From Marvania coccoides (taxonomy: Eukaryota; Chlorophyta; Trebouxiophyceae; Chlorellales; Chlorellaceae), in the NCBI GenBank assembly GCA_963854735.1, contig OY978098.1, positions 1,369,501 through 1,433,500 on the forward strand: a stretch of 64,000 nucleotides of DNA, read 5' to 3'. Below the pieces are notes generated by a model. That model did no database searches. It worked only from the letters and a program-made list of their open reading frames with translations, and was not told where the DNA came from. Shown piece after piece: positions 41,557 to 55,355 of this stretch (the stretch's first letter is position 1; each line of letters opens with the position of its first letter). The position numbers were made by a program, and so were the translations under genes.

Positions 41557-44176
41557 CTAATGGCCGCGCAGGGCGATGAGGGTGTGCACCACGCCGGGGT
41601 CGGCCAGGGTGGAGGTGTCGCCAAGTTGCGATTCCTCCTCGCTTGCTATTTTACGCAGCACCCTGCGCATGATCTTTCCGGAGCGGGTCTTTGGGAGCCC
41701 AGGCGCCCAGTGAATGACGTCGGGAGTAGCAATAGGCCTGGCAGAAAAAGAAGAAAAAAATCAATGTGAGTTTTCACGTCACCCAAATAAATTTCTATGG
41801 AAAGCAAAAGGCAAATACATTTAAAAATAACTTGCCCAATCGCCTTGCGCACGGCAGCCACGAGCTCCATCTTCACGGTGTGTTCGGGGGGGTAGGTGGG
41901 AGTGGAGCCGTCCTTGCCGTTCATGAGCGTCACAAAGGCGTAGATGCCCTGGCCCTTGATAGGGTGGTCCACAGGCACAACAGCAGCCTCAGCGCAGAGG
42001 GGGTGGCCCACAAGCGCGCTCTCCACCTCTGCTGTGCCGATGCGGTGGCCTGACACGTTGATGACGTCGTCCACGCGGCCGGTGATCCAGTAGTACCCGT
42101 CCTCGTCGCGGCGGGCGCCGTCCCCGGTGAAATAGTAGCCCTTGTAGTGCGAGAAGTAGGTTTGCTCAAAGCGGTGGTGGTCACCTGGCAGAGATGAACG
42201 AGAAAATAAGGGTCAGAAGTGATTCAACATGTATATAACATAAAATTATCGAGATCTTGTTATGACCATTATTCGACTTACCAGCGATGGTGCGCAGCAT
42301 GGAGGGCCAAGGGCTCTTGATGACGAGGTATCCGGCACCAACGCCCTCAATCTCCTTGCCCTGCTCGTCCAGCAGCGCGGGCACCACGCCGAAGAACGGC
42401 AGCGTGGCGGAGCCCGGCTTTGCGGGGGTGGCGCCGGGCAGGGGGGTGATCATGTGCGCGCCCGTCTCTGTCTGCCACCAGGTGTCGACGATGGCGCACT
42501 GGCTGTTGCCCACCACCTCGTTGTACCACCGCCAGGCCTCGGGGTTGATAGGCTCGCCCACGGTGCCCAAGATGCGCAGCGACTCGCGCTTGTGCTTGGT
42601 CACGAAGGCGTCGCCACAGGCCATGAGGGTGCGGATGGCGGTGGGGGCGGTATAGAAGATGGTCACGCCGTGGGTGTCCACCACGTCCCAGCAGCGCGAG
42701 GCGTCGGGGAATGTGGGCACGCCCTCGAATACCACCTGGGTGGCGCCCATCAGCATGGGACCGTAGGTCACGTACGAGTGCCCGGTGATCCACCCGCAGT
42801 CGGCGGTGCACCAGTACACATCCTCCGGCTTGTAGTCAAACACGTAGTGGAAGGTGGCTGCGGCGCCTACCATGTACCCTGCGGTGGTGTGCAGCACGCC
42901 CTTAGGCTTGCCGGTGGACCCCGAGGTGTAGAGCTTGAACAGGGGGTCCTCCGCGCCGCACCACTCCACCGGGCACTGCGTGGACTGGTCGGCGATCACG
43001 TCCTGCCACCAGACGTCGCGCTCGGGGTGGAAGTGGCACAGCGACTCGGCTTCGCGGGAGATGGCAGCGGAGTGGTCGTACACGATGACGCGCGGGACGT
43101 GGATCTGCTCTTGGTTGTCGCAGATCTCCAGCGCCTCGTCCACGATCTTCTTCAGCTCGATCACCTTGTTGGCGCGGCGCACGCCGGAGCAGGTCAGCAC
43201 GGCCTTGGGCTCGGAGTCGCAGATGCGGCCGGCCAGCGCCTCGGCGGAGAATCCCGCGAACACGACGGAGTGCACGGCGCCGAGTCGGGCGCAGGCCAAC
43301 ATGGCGATGGGCAGCTCGGCGATCATGGGGAGGTAGATGGTGACGTCGTCGCCCTTGCCCACGCCCTGAGCCTTGAGGTAGTTGGCCAGCTTGCACACCT
43401 GGTCGCGCACTTCGTTGTAGGTGAGCTTCTTGGCGGTGCCGACGTCATTGCCCTCGCAGATGAATGCCACGCGGTCGCCGTTGCCAGCCTCGATGTGGCG
43501 GTCCAGGCAGTTGTAGCACACGTTGGTCTCCGCTCCCTGGAACCATTTGACGGAGACAGCGCCGTTAGTGAGGTCGAAATTGTAGTCCATGAAGTCGGTG
43601 GTGTCCCAGCGCTTGTTCCAGTGGAGCTGGGAGGCGAAGTCGCCCCAGAAACCCTGTGGGAAGGAAAGGCATGGAAAGAGGAAAACATGAGGGGCTGGTG
43701 GTGAAAAATTTGGAGAAAAATAGCTTCTAAAATGTGAGGGGGTAAAACCCAATTACGTCGCATCTGTCCTCATTTTGGCCTGCAGTTTGATGAACATTGA
43801 CATCTGGCAGGTACTCACCGCGGGATCCTTGATCGAGCGGTCATACAGCGCCTTGTACTCTTCCATGGACTTGACATAGGCCGCCTTCTGCAGCTCAGAG
43901 GGCGGCTGGTGAACGATGCCGGCCATGATGTCTGCAAACAACAGGGAGGGGGAGGGGGAGGGGGAGGGGGTAAGGGAAGTAACGTATTAGGGGCAGAATA
44001 CGGTGAAAAGTTGGCCCAGGAGCCAGGGCGCACGGCACAAGCCCGCCAACAAGATCGCAAGATGAAGACCAGACTGGCGAGAGAAACCCAAGCCTGCAAA
44101 CGCCTGGTTCGAGTGTTCCGCACGTTCACATACCGTTATTGACTTCAAGAGAGGGGGAGGACTGCTGCGGAGACAT
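41557..44176 (-). CDS. acetyl-CoA synthetase (AMP-forming)
   Basis: Five exons (minus): 44176-44134, 43931-43819, 43653-42282, 42184-41836, 41737-41557, 685 residues. Intron 4 has a GC donor (GG|GCAAGT); splicing there restores the conserved IGPIATPD. Family landmarks: [30 protein letters not shown] (P-loop), [52 protein letters not shown], and [19 protein letters not shown] with the catalytic, acetylation-controlled Lys. It makes acetyl-CoA from acetate, ATP and CoA via acetyl-AMP. Exon 1 starts [15 protein letters not shown]; there is no clear targeting peptide, so cytosolic or peroxisomal location is inferred. Intron 1 contains a (GGGGGA)n run near 43945-43971. Confidence 0.94.
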
Positions 44177-44789
44177 TGCGGAAGTTTTAGTAATTGCGAT
44201 GGGAAATAGACTTGCAAAGGGTGCAATTCACGCTTTTGCAGCATGAGGGGGCATTGACGAGCGACAAAAGCTCAGTACGAAGGCCTAACGACACAGGAAA
44301 AGGACATACCTCGACGGGAGGGTGGCTGTTTTGAAGCTGTTGAGCAGCTTGACTCTTGACTTTGCTTGCGAGAGCACTGACTGCTGGTGCCGGCAACAGA
44401 AAAAATAAGGATAAATTAAACAATGTCGAGATAAAACTGCAATTTAGCAATCTAGCCGGAAGATGAGACCATGACAAATGACTAAATATTTTAGTCAGCC
44501 CGTGTTGGCAAATATTTTATTCATCGCCGAAACGATGCGCTGTACGTCTCCTAAGGAGAGAACTGCGAAGGATAATTCCGGCAATGCAGCAACAGGCGAG
44601 GAAACGAAGAGAACTGTTGGGTTGGTGGGTGCCGCTCTGGATAAAATCCGTCCCGCTGGCCGCAATCTGCAGCCCTAGACATCTTTATGAACAGTTTTCA
44701 TAACGCATATTTCTATATTTACATGAATTTTCCACAACCCACGTCAGAAAGACCCCAGCTTTGCCCTCGTTCATTCACATCTTGGTCTC
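44177..44789. other. intergenic, no firm gene
   Basis: Between the start of acetyl-CoA synthetase and the stop of the NKAP gene. A 66-codon plus-strand frame at 44478-44678 is present but has no recognisable motif, and it sits where the ACS promoter is expected. Confidence 0.45.
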
Positions 44790-46413
<1,624 letters not shown>

Positions 46414-47365
46414 TCAACGGTATCTCCTGAGCATGATGGAGTCCACCCACGATTTCAAGCGGTCTTGGATTTCGTCGTCCGACTCCAGCGAGCACCGCTC
46501 CCACTCACCCTCGTTCATGACCTGCCTGCTGTGCAAGTCCGCTGCTGCCATGTGCAGGATGAGGTCTCTGAACTCGGTGGAGTGCACCTGGTGGGTGTGC
46601 GTCAAATCAACGACTGCAACAACAATTTTTGGCGTTAAGGAAGTGATAAATCAGGCATAGTAGTCGACAACTCCACCCCCTTCCCAGCTGCACTCTCCCG
46701 CTACCGCCGGTAACTGTCAGTGCTGGGCAAATTTATTTTTATTTTGCCAAGAGTTATCTATAATTTGCATTGTTAGTAAAAGCTACCAAACCCAATGTTC
46801 TGCTGCTTCTGCTCCACGATTTATTTCATATGGAGGGCCCACTGAGTGCTTTCACTCACCATCGATGAACATGGCTACTTGCTCGTCGGTGATTTGGACG
46901 TTGCGAGAACGCAGCGCCTCGCCCACCTCGTGGGCAGCCAGGCACCCATCTCCGTTGGTGTCGAATTCCTGTGAGAACGCACAGGGAGGTGAGTGGCGTG
47001 CAGGGCTGTGGCAGCCAGAACGAAAAATAAAATATCAAAAAAATGCTCACATCAAAGATATGTTTCAGGGGGTCTGAGTACTGCTGCGAGGGAATGCGGG
47101 AGCGGGCGAGAATGGCAGAGGCAAATTCTTGCATGCCTGGGACGCGGGCTCGCTCCGGCTGGGCCTCCTGGAAGGCGTGAAGGAAGGCCTCGTGGGCCAC
47201 CTCTCGGTCCTCTTCGTAAGACGAGATGCCAGCGGGGTGTTCCTGCTGCTGCGCGGCTGGCCGAACGGCGAGACGGCGTGCTGTCCGTGACCGCTGCGGA
47301 GGCTGGCAGGCGGTACGGGTTGGCAAAGTCAGGGTGGAAAAGGCCAATAAATTCGACATGGCCAT
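46414..47365 (-). CDS. EF-hand protein, probably plastid-targeted
   Basis: Three exons (minus): 47365-47051, 46968-46860, 46613-46414 (phases 0 and 1), 207 residues. The first about 45 residues are Ser/Thr/Arg-rich (MAMSNLLAFSTLTLPTRTAC...RSRTARRLAVRPAAQ), typical of a plastid transit peptide. One canonical EF-hand loop is present near residue 107: DTNGDGCLAAHE, with Asp, Asn, Asp and Glu in the expected positions. A second loop at about residue 142 (DVVDLTHTHQVHSTEF) is degenerate. The C-terminus is acidic then basic (WERCSLESDDEIQ; MLRRYR). Calcium sensing in the plastid is inferred; I do not recognise a specific family. Confidence 0.75.
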
Positions 47366-47687
47366 CAGTTGCGGAGGACAACGGTTGTTCGTGTGCGAGT
47401 TGCCGCGCCTGTAGGTTTCGTATATTCAAAATTAATTCGCCATTGCGGTTTAACGTGGTTTTCAGGAAAATCAAAACTGCGCGCCAAAATGGCCAGAGTA
47501 GCCAGCTGCGTCCTTGGCTAACTAATCGCTAATAGGACATGCAAACTGCAAAACCAATCTACTGACATTTGCAAACACCCAGTCTGCCGGCGTCCTGGTG
47601 TTTCTGCTCGGTCAAACTTGTGTGATTGATCTTGAAAAAGGAGGCTAGCAGCACAAACAGTGGTTAGCAGAGGCAGCTGTGGGCACG
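47366..47687. other. divergent intergenic, no gene
   Basis: 322 bases between the EF-hand gene and the first CCT7 exon. Presumed shared promoter region; no motif assigned. Confidence 0.4.
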
Positions 47688-49628
47688 ATGGCGTTCCCCT
47701 TTGGAATGGCGAGTTGATGGCGCCGATGCCGCCGCCCGCATGTTCTCGAAACTCGACTCTGGTTTCCACACTCTGATCAATCATTGACGCTCCCCCTCCT
47801 CTTCGCCTAAACCTTCCTTCCCCTCCCATGTAGCAACCCCAAATCATCCTCCTCAAGGAGGGAACTGACACCAGCCAGGGCAAGCCTCAGCTCATCAGCA
47901 ACATTAACGCCTGCGTTGCCGTCGCTGACGTCGTGCGCACCACGCTGGGCCCACGAGGCATGGACAAGCTCATGCACGACGAGAGGGTGAGTGCTGCTGC
48001 TCTTTATCTCTCGCAGTTTGTATCCCATCTCTTTTCAAAATTTTATATTGACCAACCCCCCATTGATCGCTCTCCCCCACCTCAATCAGGGCAACGTGAC
48101 CATCTCCAACGACGGAGCCACCATCATGAAGACCCTGGACATCGTGCACCCCGCCGCCAAGTCCCTGGTCGACATTTCGCTGTCCCAAGACGCCGAGGTG
48201 GGCGACGGCACCACCACCGTCGTGCTGCTGGCCGCAGAGCTGCTGAAGGAGTGCAAAGCCTTCGTGGAGGAGGGTGTGCATTCACAGGCCATCATCCGCG
48301 CCTTCCGACAGGCGTCGCAGCTGGCTGTGGCGCGCGTGAAAGAAGCGGCCACTGACATAGCGGCCGGCCGCTCCGACGCCGAGCGCGCCGACCTGCTGCG
48401 CCGCTGCGCCATCACCTCGCTCAACTCCAAGCTGGTCAGCGGCGAGCGCGACTTCTTTGGCCAGATGGTGGTGGAAGCTGTGATGAAACTGGACCCGAGA
48501 ACGCTGGACCTGCGCATGCTGGGCGTGAAAAAGGTGCAGGGCGGCGGGCTGCGGGACTCTTTCCTGGTGGACGGAGTGGCCTTCAAAAAGACCTTCAGCT
48601 ACGCCGGGTTCGAGATGCAGCCCAAGTCGTACGAGGCGCCCAAAATCCTGCTGCTTAACATCGAACTGGAGCTCAAGGCGGAGAAGGAGAACGCCGAAGT
48701 GCGCCTGGACGACCCTGCCGCATACCAGTCCATCGTCGACGCCGAGTGGAACGTCATCTACGACAAGCTCGACAAGTGCGCCGCCTCTGGCGCCAAGGTG
48801 GTGCTGTCTCGCCTGGCCATAGGCGACCTGGCCACGCAGTACTTTGCGGACCGCGACATTTTCTGCGCGGGGCGGGTGCCCGAGGAGGACCTGCGGCGGG
48901 TGGCCGACGCCACCGGAGCGGCGGTGCAGGCCACCGTCAACGCTCTGGACCCCACCCGGCTGGGCACCTGCGCGCGGTTCGAGGAGCGTCAGGTGGGCGC
49001 GGAGCGGTACAACCTGTTCACGGGGTGCCCCTCGGCGCACACCGCCACCATCGTGCTGCGCGGCGGCAGCGAGCAGTTCCTGGAGGAGGCTGACCGCTCG
49101 CTGCATGACGCCGTCATGATCGTGCGCCGCGCGCTGAAGAACCCGCAGGTGGTGCCGGGAGGTGGGGCCATCGACATGGAGGTGTCTCGCCACCTGCGCG
49201 ACGCCGCGCGAGCGATCCCCGGCAAGAACCAGCTGTTTTATAACGCCTTTGCGCGCGCGTTGGAGGTGATCCCGCGCCAGCTGGCGGACAACGCGGGATT
49301 CGATGCCACCGACGTGATGAACAGGCTGCGGCAGAAGCACGCCATGAAGGACGGCGGGGGAGCCAACTTTGGCATCGACGTCAACACTGGCGGCGTGGTG
49401 GACACCTTCGAGGCGTTCGTGTGGGAGCCCGCGCTGGTCAAGATCAATGCCATCACCGCGGCCTCTGAGGCGGCGTGCCTGGTGCTGTCTGTGGACGAGA
49501 CGGTGCGCAACCCTCGGTCGGAGACGCCAGACGCTACTGGAATGGGAGGCGGGGGCATGGGGGGACGCGGGGGAGGGATGATGGGCGGTGGGCGAGGGCG
49601 TGGGCGCGGCAGGGGCATGCGGCGATGA
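47688..49628 (+). CDS. CCT7: cytosolic chaperonin TRiC/CCT subunit eta (CCT7)
   Basis: Three exons: 47688-47708, 47834-47986, 48090-49628, 570 residues. Exon 2 is preceded directly by an in-frame TAG within the intron, so splicing is required. The best first exon is 21 bases (MAFPFGM) with a GC donor (ATG|GCGAGT), producing [18 protein letters not shown], which matches plant CCT7 closely. Group II chaperonin motifs: [54 protein letters not shown]. The C-terminus is a Gly/Met/Arg-rich tail. CCT7 is one of eight subunits that fold actin and tubulin in the cytosol. The first exon is inferred and less certain than the rest. Confidence 0.92.
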
Positions 49629-49969
49629 AAAAGAAATTGCAGTTCAACCGGTGAAAATATGGGCTGCTTGAATGATGATGTCCCCTATCCCGACCGAAGA
49701 TCGAGTTGTTGGCCTTGATTTTATAAGAAAGGACCCCCTTCCTCACCACGTATCACGACTACTACAATTATGCTGATTGTCCTTTGGAAGAAACTATACA
49801 AATAAACTTGAAAATCAATCAAAATATTTTTACACCGCCTTTATTTTCTTAAGGATGCTAGAATAGAAAAACAGAACTGCTGTGGCAGCAAGCAACAGCA
49901 GCACGAAAAGAGAGATCACTGGAGTAAAAGAATGTGTATAAATGAACATTTCATTGTTTCGTTCTGCAA
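49629..49969. other. convergent intergenic, no gene
   Basis: 341 AT-rich bases between the 3' ends of CCT7 and the bL34m gene; no feature beyond expected 3' flanks. Confidence 0.45.
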
Positions 49970-50526
49970 TCATGCCGTCAGCTTGGCGCGCCCCTTCATT
50001 CTCCTCCGCGAGATCACCCGCCGACCGCCCTTGGTGCTCAGCCGCTCGAGGAAGCCGTGACGGCGCTTGCGAATGATGAGGCTGGGCTGGAAGGTGCGTT
50101 TGGTGCGGCATTGGAGGGGCTCGGTTAGCGGAGCACCGGAGCCGGTGGGCTCTGCAAAGACAGCGCAATATTGAGAACTTTTTTAATATAATAAAACATG
50201 TTCTCTTCTATTCTTGCAATTTAATTTTTACCTTCAATGGGAATGGTGGCAGGGAGCTCCAGGATGGCTGGCCAACCAAAGTTAAAATTGTTGTTCACTG
50301 GCAGTGGACTCTGCTGCAGCTGCAGCAGCGCCTGGGCGGTCTCAGGCAGCAAGGAGTGGAACCCCAGCAGGGAGGGCAGCGGCACTGCAGATGGCGCCGC
50401 AGGGAGGGGCTCTGTGGGCACAGGCTGCCAGCTGGCCGCCTGCGTTGTCAAGGAGCGGAGGAGGGCAGCAGAGGTGGCAGCGCCTCGGCTGGCGACTCCC
50501 CTCGCAAATCGCAAAACTGCCGCCAT
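49970..50526 (-). CDS. mitochondrial ribosomal protein bL34m
   Basis: Two exons (minus): 50526-50232 and 50151-49970, phase 1 GT-AG intron, 158 residues. The N-terminus is a mitochondrial presequence ([26 protein letters not shown]) followed by a Pro/Leu/Gln-rich linker. The last about 45 residues are the bL34 core: [17 protein letters not shown], then [21 protein letters not shown]. The KRTFQPS start fits the mitochondrial rather than plastid paralogue. It binds 23S-like rRNA near the exit tunnel of the large subunit. Divergent from the porphobilinogen synthase gene, 370 bp apart. Confidence 0.9.
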
Positions 50527-50896
50527 ATTGAATGCAGTTACCAGCTCGCTTTTTTAATGCAAAAAAAACAAGAGTGTGATGAAAAATTGTTAAATTCTGC
50601 GACGAGCCTTTGGGCGTGTGTTATGGTCGCAAGTAACGATGATGCATTAATTGAGTATGAACTATTCGCGTAAGCGCCGAAACCCTGCATTTTCGGTCAG
50701 GGCGCGAGGCCTGCAGCCGAATGCTATCTCCAGATAATCCTGTTGTTTTAGATAACTCTGCAGCTTCTAAATAGCATACAAACATTTAAGTGTATATATT
50801 GTGCTTGATTTGTTGCAGAACCATCCACGCGGCCGCACGTTTCACCAATTCATATAATTTTATTTTGCCCAAATAACTGCACGCGCATTTAGCACG
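50527..50896. other. divergent promoter region, no gene
   Basis: 370 bases between bL34m and porphobilinogen synthase start codons; AT-rich, no assigned motif. Confidence 0.4.
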
Positions 50897-52239
50897 ATGA
50901 AGGTGGCGCAGCTTGAGCGCGTTGGGTTCAGCAACACCATCAGCCAGGTCCCTACTGCTCGCAGGGCCGCTAACGCTCGCCGTGTTGTCAAGGTCTCAGC
51001 AGTGGCAGATGTCCGGGAGAAAATCATCTCCCAGAACAGGGTGAGCTCAGAAACCGTTCTCTCACACCCAGGCACACTGCCCCTCCCCTCGACACCCCAC
51101 AATTGCCCATTTCCCCCAAAACAAATTTCTACAAGAAACCTCACCGCCCTTACTAATAATTATGTCTTCCCTTTTTCTGGCTCGCTCTGCAGACCGGCTA
51201 CCCCGAGGGCACACCCGTCGTGCCCCCCCAGGACATCCTCTCCCGCCCCCGCCGCAACCGCAAGTCCGAGACCGTGCGCCGCGCCTTCTCCGAGACCTAC
51301 ATCCATCCCGGAAACTTCATCCTCCCGGTGTTCGTGCACGACGGCGAGAAGGACATCCCCATCGACTCCATGCCCGGCGTGTCCCGTTTGGGCTGGCGTC
51401 ACGGCCTCATCGACTCCGTGGCAGAGGCTCGCTCCTACGGCGTCAACCAGGTGGTCATTTTCCCGAAAACGCCCGAGCACCTGAAGACGCAGACCGGCGA
51501 GGAGGCGTTCAACCCCGACGGGCTGGCGCAGCGCACCATCCGCCTGCTGAAGGACACCTTCCCCGACCTGGAGGTGTACACCGACGTGGCGTTGGACCCC
51601 TACAACTGCGACGGCCACGACGGCATCGTCAGCGACGCCGGCGTGGTGCTGAACGACGAGACCGTGGAGTACCTTTGCAGGCAGGCGGTGTCGCAGGCGC
51701 GCGCCGGCGCCGATTGCGTGTCGCCCTCCGACATGATGGACGGGCGTGTGGCGGCGATCCGGAGGGCGCTGGACCGGGAAGGCTTCTCCCACGTGTCCAT
51801 CATGTCCTACACTGCCAAGTACGCGTCCGCGTTCTACGGCCCCTTCCGGGACGCCCTGGCGTCGGCCCCCAAGCCGGGATCTGCCCACCGCATCATCCCG
51901 CCCAACAAAAAAACCTACCAGCAGGACCCTGCAAACTACAGGGAGGCGGTGCGAGAGGCGAGGCTGGACGAGGCTGAAGGCGCGGATATTCTCATGGTGA
52001 AGCCGGGGCTCCCCTACCTTGACATCATTCGGCTGCTGCGGGACAACACCCCGCTGCCCATTGCCGCCTACCACGTGTCTGGCGAGTACGCCATGCTGAA
52101 GGCGGCAGCGGAGCGCGGGTGGCTGAACGAGAAGGACAGCGTGCTGGAGGCGCTGACCAGCCTGAAGCGCGCGGGTTCCGACCTGATTCTGACCTACTAT
52201 GCCACGCAGGCCGCCAAGTGGATGGCTGGCGAGGAGTGA
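50897..52239 (+). CDS. HEMB: porphobilinogen synthase (ALA dehydratase), plastid
   Basis: Two exons: 50897-51040 and 51193-52239, phase 0 GT-AG intron, 396 residues. The N-terminal about 45 residues are a plastid transit peptide (Val/Ala/Arg-rich). The enzyme condenses two 5-aminolevulinate molecules to porphobilinogen in chlorophyll and haem synthesis. Seen: RRAFSETYIHPGNFILPVFVHDG in two parts (RRAFSETYIHPGNF, ILPVFVHDG), the plant-type Asp-rich metal site DVALDPYNCDGHDG (Mg-dependent type), catalytic Lys in SYTAKYASAFYGPFRDA, and the Schiff-base Lys in DILMVKPGLPYLDI. Full length. TGTAA at about 52327, 85 bases past the stop, fits the polyadenylation signal used by green algae. Confidence 0.96.
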
Positions 52240-52850
52240 GGGGGTAGAGTTGAGAGAGAATGGGGGTTGTGACTGTGTGTTTGTGTGCTTGTAAAGACAA
52301 ATTTATATTAGGTTTATTTAGTGCAGTGTAATAACGAAATTTACAGAGTAGTTTAATTCGTTGGTGCGGCATTGTTCTTGAAGTACAGAGAGAGTTGAGA
52401 GGAGAAAAGAAAAGAGAATGAGAGAGGAAGAAAGAACACTAACTAATTATGAAAACGAAAGGAAAAAAGGCGTAATATCATATCACACCCGCGCACACCA
52501 AAAAACACCGACAAAGGCGTCTGACAGGCAAGGCATGAAGGGATTAATTTTCTCTCGATTGCTCAGTCGTTGGATTTTATTCAATAAGAAAGAAAGGGGA
52601 AGTGGGGACAGTGGGGAGCAGGACTGACCTGCTGAACCACCACCACTCAAATTTTCCCTTTCACAAGGGCGATTGATTCAAAGAAGTAAAGCAAAGGCAA
52701 TATATGGTGTTGTCTAAAGTAGTTCAATTCTAAAGAGAAAACAGAAACGGGTGGGCGCTGTCAAGGTTGATAACAAAAGAAGAGGGGAGGGAAGACAGAT
52801 GGGAGGGCACGGTCACCAAAAGGAAAAATTCGCGCACCCTCTAGTGCTGT
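52240..52850. other. convergent intergenic, purine-rich, no gene
   Basis: Between porphobilinogen synthase and the USP gene. Long AG-rich stretches (52385-52440 and 52590-52620). No supported frame or RNA. Confidence 0.5.
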
Positions 52851-54334
52851 TTATTTTATGCAATGTTTCGTGGCCCCCAGCACCACCAGCGGCCGGCTGC
52901 ACTGCTTGGTGACGCTCAGAGTCAGCGGCCCACACATCATATCCCTCATCATCGACGACTGCTGCCCAGACCGCTGGTGGTGATGCAGCACCACCGCACG
53001 CACCCCCAAGTCCGCGGCGTGCGTGCAGATGCGCTGCCCCGCGGGGCTGGTGGCCCCGCTTGGGCCCATCTCCCCACTGCCTGACTCCGCCAGAGAGTCC
53101 GTCACGAGCTCAACAGCCACCGTCAGCGTGCGGGCAATGGGGCTGTCGCTCTCCTCCAGCCACCTGCCGGCGGAGAGAACCAGCTCCTTGCGCGCCGCGA
53201 CCTCCGCCGCCTCGTCGCCGCCATTCACTTTCTTTGCGTGCATAACGTACACGGTGTCGCCTTTGCGCGCCAGCGCCGCCACCGCAAAGTCAAAGCTGTC
53301 TTTGAGGGCCGCCATGTCGTCGGTGGCGGCCACCAGGATGCCGCTGGCGGGGACGGCGGCAGCTGCGGCGCCCCCCGTAAGTACCGAGGGCGGCAGCAGC
53401 AGCGTGGGGACGGCGCTGTTCTCGCTGCACCACCGGGCCACGGAGCCGTAGTCTGCCAGCACGCCGGCGCCGTGCGAGGCGATGATCAGCAGGTCTGCCT
53501 TCACTGTGGCCGCCCGGTTGGCCAGCGCTTCGCCGATGCTGGCAGCGCTCTTGTTCTGGCGCAGCTTGATGAGATCCACCTCGTGGTTGATGCCGGTGAA
53601 CTGCAGAGAAGGGACGAAGCGCGCGGCCATCATGCCCTGTGCCTCGTGCTCCATGCGCAGGAAGAATTCTTGGCGGTAGAGAGTCTCGTCGCGGGCGGCG
53701 CTCCACTGCGTGGCCGTCGCGGTGGAGCCCACGGCGGTGGCGGAGGAGCGGGTGTCGCAGATGACGTGCGCCAGGTGGATGGTGTCGCCTGCAAATGCAA
53801 TAGTAGGAGAGAAAAAACAGTTTTACTAGACAGGCAGGGAGGCAGTATTGTGCTTTAAAAGAGTGTAAAGAGGGGTTTGAGGGGGCGGGTGTGGTTTAGA
53901 ATAGATGCAGGGGCTTACCAGAGCGAGCAATCTGCTTGACCACCCACCTGAGGCCTGCAACGAGGGTGGGGTTGAGAGAGGCTTGAGTCAAGAAAATGGA
54001 AACGGGAGGGAGAGTAGGGGGAGATTTGAGCGGCGGAAACTGGCGTACCTTCTTCTGCGTCGGCGGTGCCGTCGACAGCAAACAGGATCCTTCGACTCGT
54101 GCTGGTGGGCTCATTGAATGGGTCCGAGCCTGCTTCAACTTTGCTGGGAGGAGGGGGCATGCCCGCAGCCTGGGCGTTGACGACGACTCGACCGCCATGC
54201 AGCTTATTTTTATGTTGAAGGTGGGGTTGAGGCCGTGCGGTGCAGGGCCCGTGGAAAAAACCAACTCCACGTTTAATTGGCTTGGCCACGAGGGCCGGCC
54301 TCGTCGGGTTGAGGGCGCAGGGTGTGGCCAACAT
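52851..54334 (-). CDS. tandem universal stress protein, likely plastid
   Basis: Three exons (minus): 54334-54049, 53954-53919, 53788-52851, phase 1 introns, 419 residues. The first about 55 residues look like an organelle transit peptide. Two UspA-like domains follow: domain 1 starts RRILFAVDGTADAEEGLRWV and ends with LLIIASHGAGVLADYGSVARWC; domain 2 starts SGILVAATDDMAALKDSFDFAVA and ends VRAVVLHHH...SVTKQCSRPLVVLG. The ATP-binding G-2x-G-9x-G(S/T) motif is only partly kept: HGAGVLADYGSVA in the first, and no clear glycine motif in the second. Role inferred: stress-related nucleotide-binding or regulatory protein. Confidence 0.8.
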
Positions 54335-55355
54335 TTTCGTTGTTTTTAATTTATTAATGATTGCTGCAGCCCCTACTAAATATCTGCTGATGTGGACCGA
54401 AATTTTCCTTCAGCTCGGTTTTGTGGGCGCCGCTGCTGGGCGCCGCGAGTGTAGCAAAACATTAATAAAGAGCAGTGTTTTTTATCGCTTATCAGTGCAA
54501 GCGCTGTCTGGCGCTGCCCAGCACAGCGTTATAAAGCGCCGGCGACAATTTAATTGCGATATTTAGCGCTGGGGCAAACAAACGCTGGCAATCGCCGCGT
54601 TTGATAGTGCTATTCAACCCTCGCGCTATTTTTCACGTTATACATGGGTGCAAAACAGCGATTTTCAGCGCCAGCGCCGCTCTGCACCACCATCTAACCG
54701 CCGCGAGTGGCGGGGGCCACTGGGTTCTCCTGCTCGACTCTGACCACCTCGTCGATAATCTGTGCGTCAAGGCCATCACCACGGCGACTCCTGGCACCGA
54801 CGACAGCCACCCTGCGAATTGCTTTCACACCGCCCGCAACCTGGGCGTGGCCTTCGTCGGCTGGCCATGCCTAGGTTAGCTAGTGCTCGGCGCTGCTGGA
54901 GATCGCCGAGCACTACGGAGCTGCTGCGCCGCTACCGCGTGAGGGCCACCATCGAGTCGGACACGACGACCATTTGATTAAGAGATATACCAAATATAAT
55001 GTAATAGTCTCTTCACTTGTATGTATATTCTTTGCACAATGTAAATTGCTGGGAAAACTTTCCGAATACAGCGTGGCTATTTGCGTTTTCCCGCCATGAT
55101 GGCAGTGGCAAGTGTCCCAGGCACCCAGGCAAACAAGAATGAATTTTTCCTTCTCTGTTTAATCCGAGTGTTTCAGTTTTGGCGTTATTTTAAATGATTC
55201 GTTTTATATCATTCATTGTGGTGGCAAATGTAAGCGCCTGCATCCTTATCCACCCTATAGTTGGAAAGAATATCTTTTCTTCAACTGTACCCCCCCCTCC
55301 TCGACCCCCCACACCCCTCCGTCACCCGTCTTTTCCACCCGTCTTTTCTTCAGCT
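54335..55355. other. 1-kb intergenic with GC-rich island
   Basis: Between the USP gene start and the stop of the coiled-coil gene. Mostly AT-rich, with one GC-rich island at about 54640-54985 (separate entry). Repeated short GCGCTG-type words occur at 54490-54600. Confidence 0.5.
54640..54985 (+). pseudogene. possible protein-coding remnant
   Basis: A GC-rich, exon-like island in AT-rich DNA. One frame reads HWVLLLDSDHLVDNL and FHTARNLGVAFVGWPCLG before TAG; another reads LLEIAEHYGAAAPLPREGHH. The fragments look protein-like but are in different frames and carry stops. No family recognised. It could be a decayed gene or a spliced gene I cannot assemble. Confidence 0.25.

Noticed and set aside
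42262..43704. 480-codon plus-strand frame opposite acetyl-CoA synthetase
   Set aside because: It mirrors the codon-biased ACS exon, is Gly/His/Val-rich and has no recognisable domain.
44108..44130. GGTTCGAGT-like word as a tRNA T-loop
   Set aside because: No matching acceptor, D-arm or anticodon arm around it, and it lies inside intron 1 of acetyl-CoA synthetase.
44478..44678. 66-codon plus-strand small ORF upstream of acetyl-CoA synthetase
   Set aside because: No motif, no exon-like composition contrast, and it sits in the expected ACS promoter; not supported as a gene.
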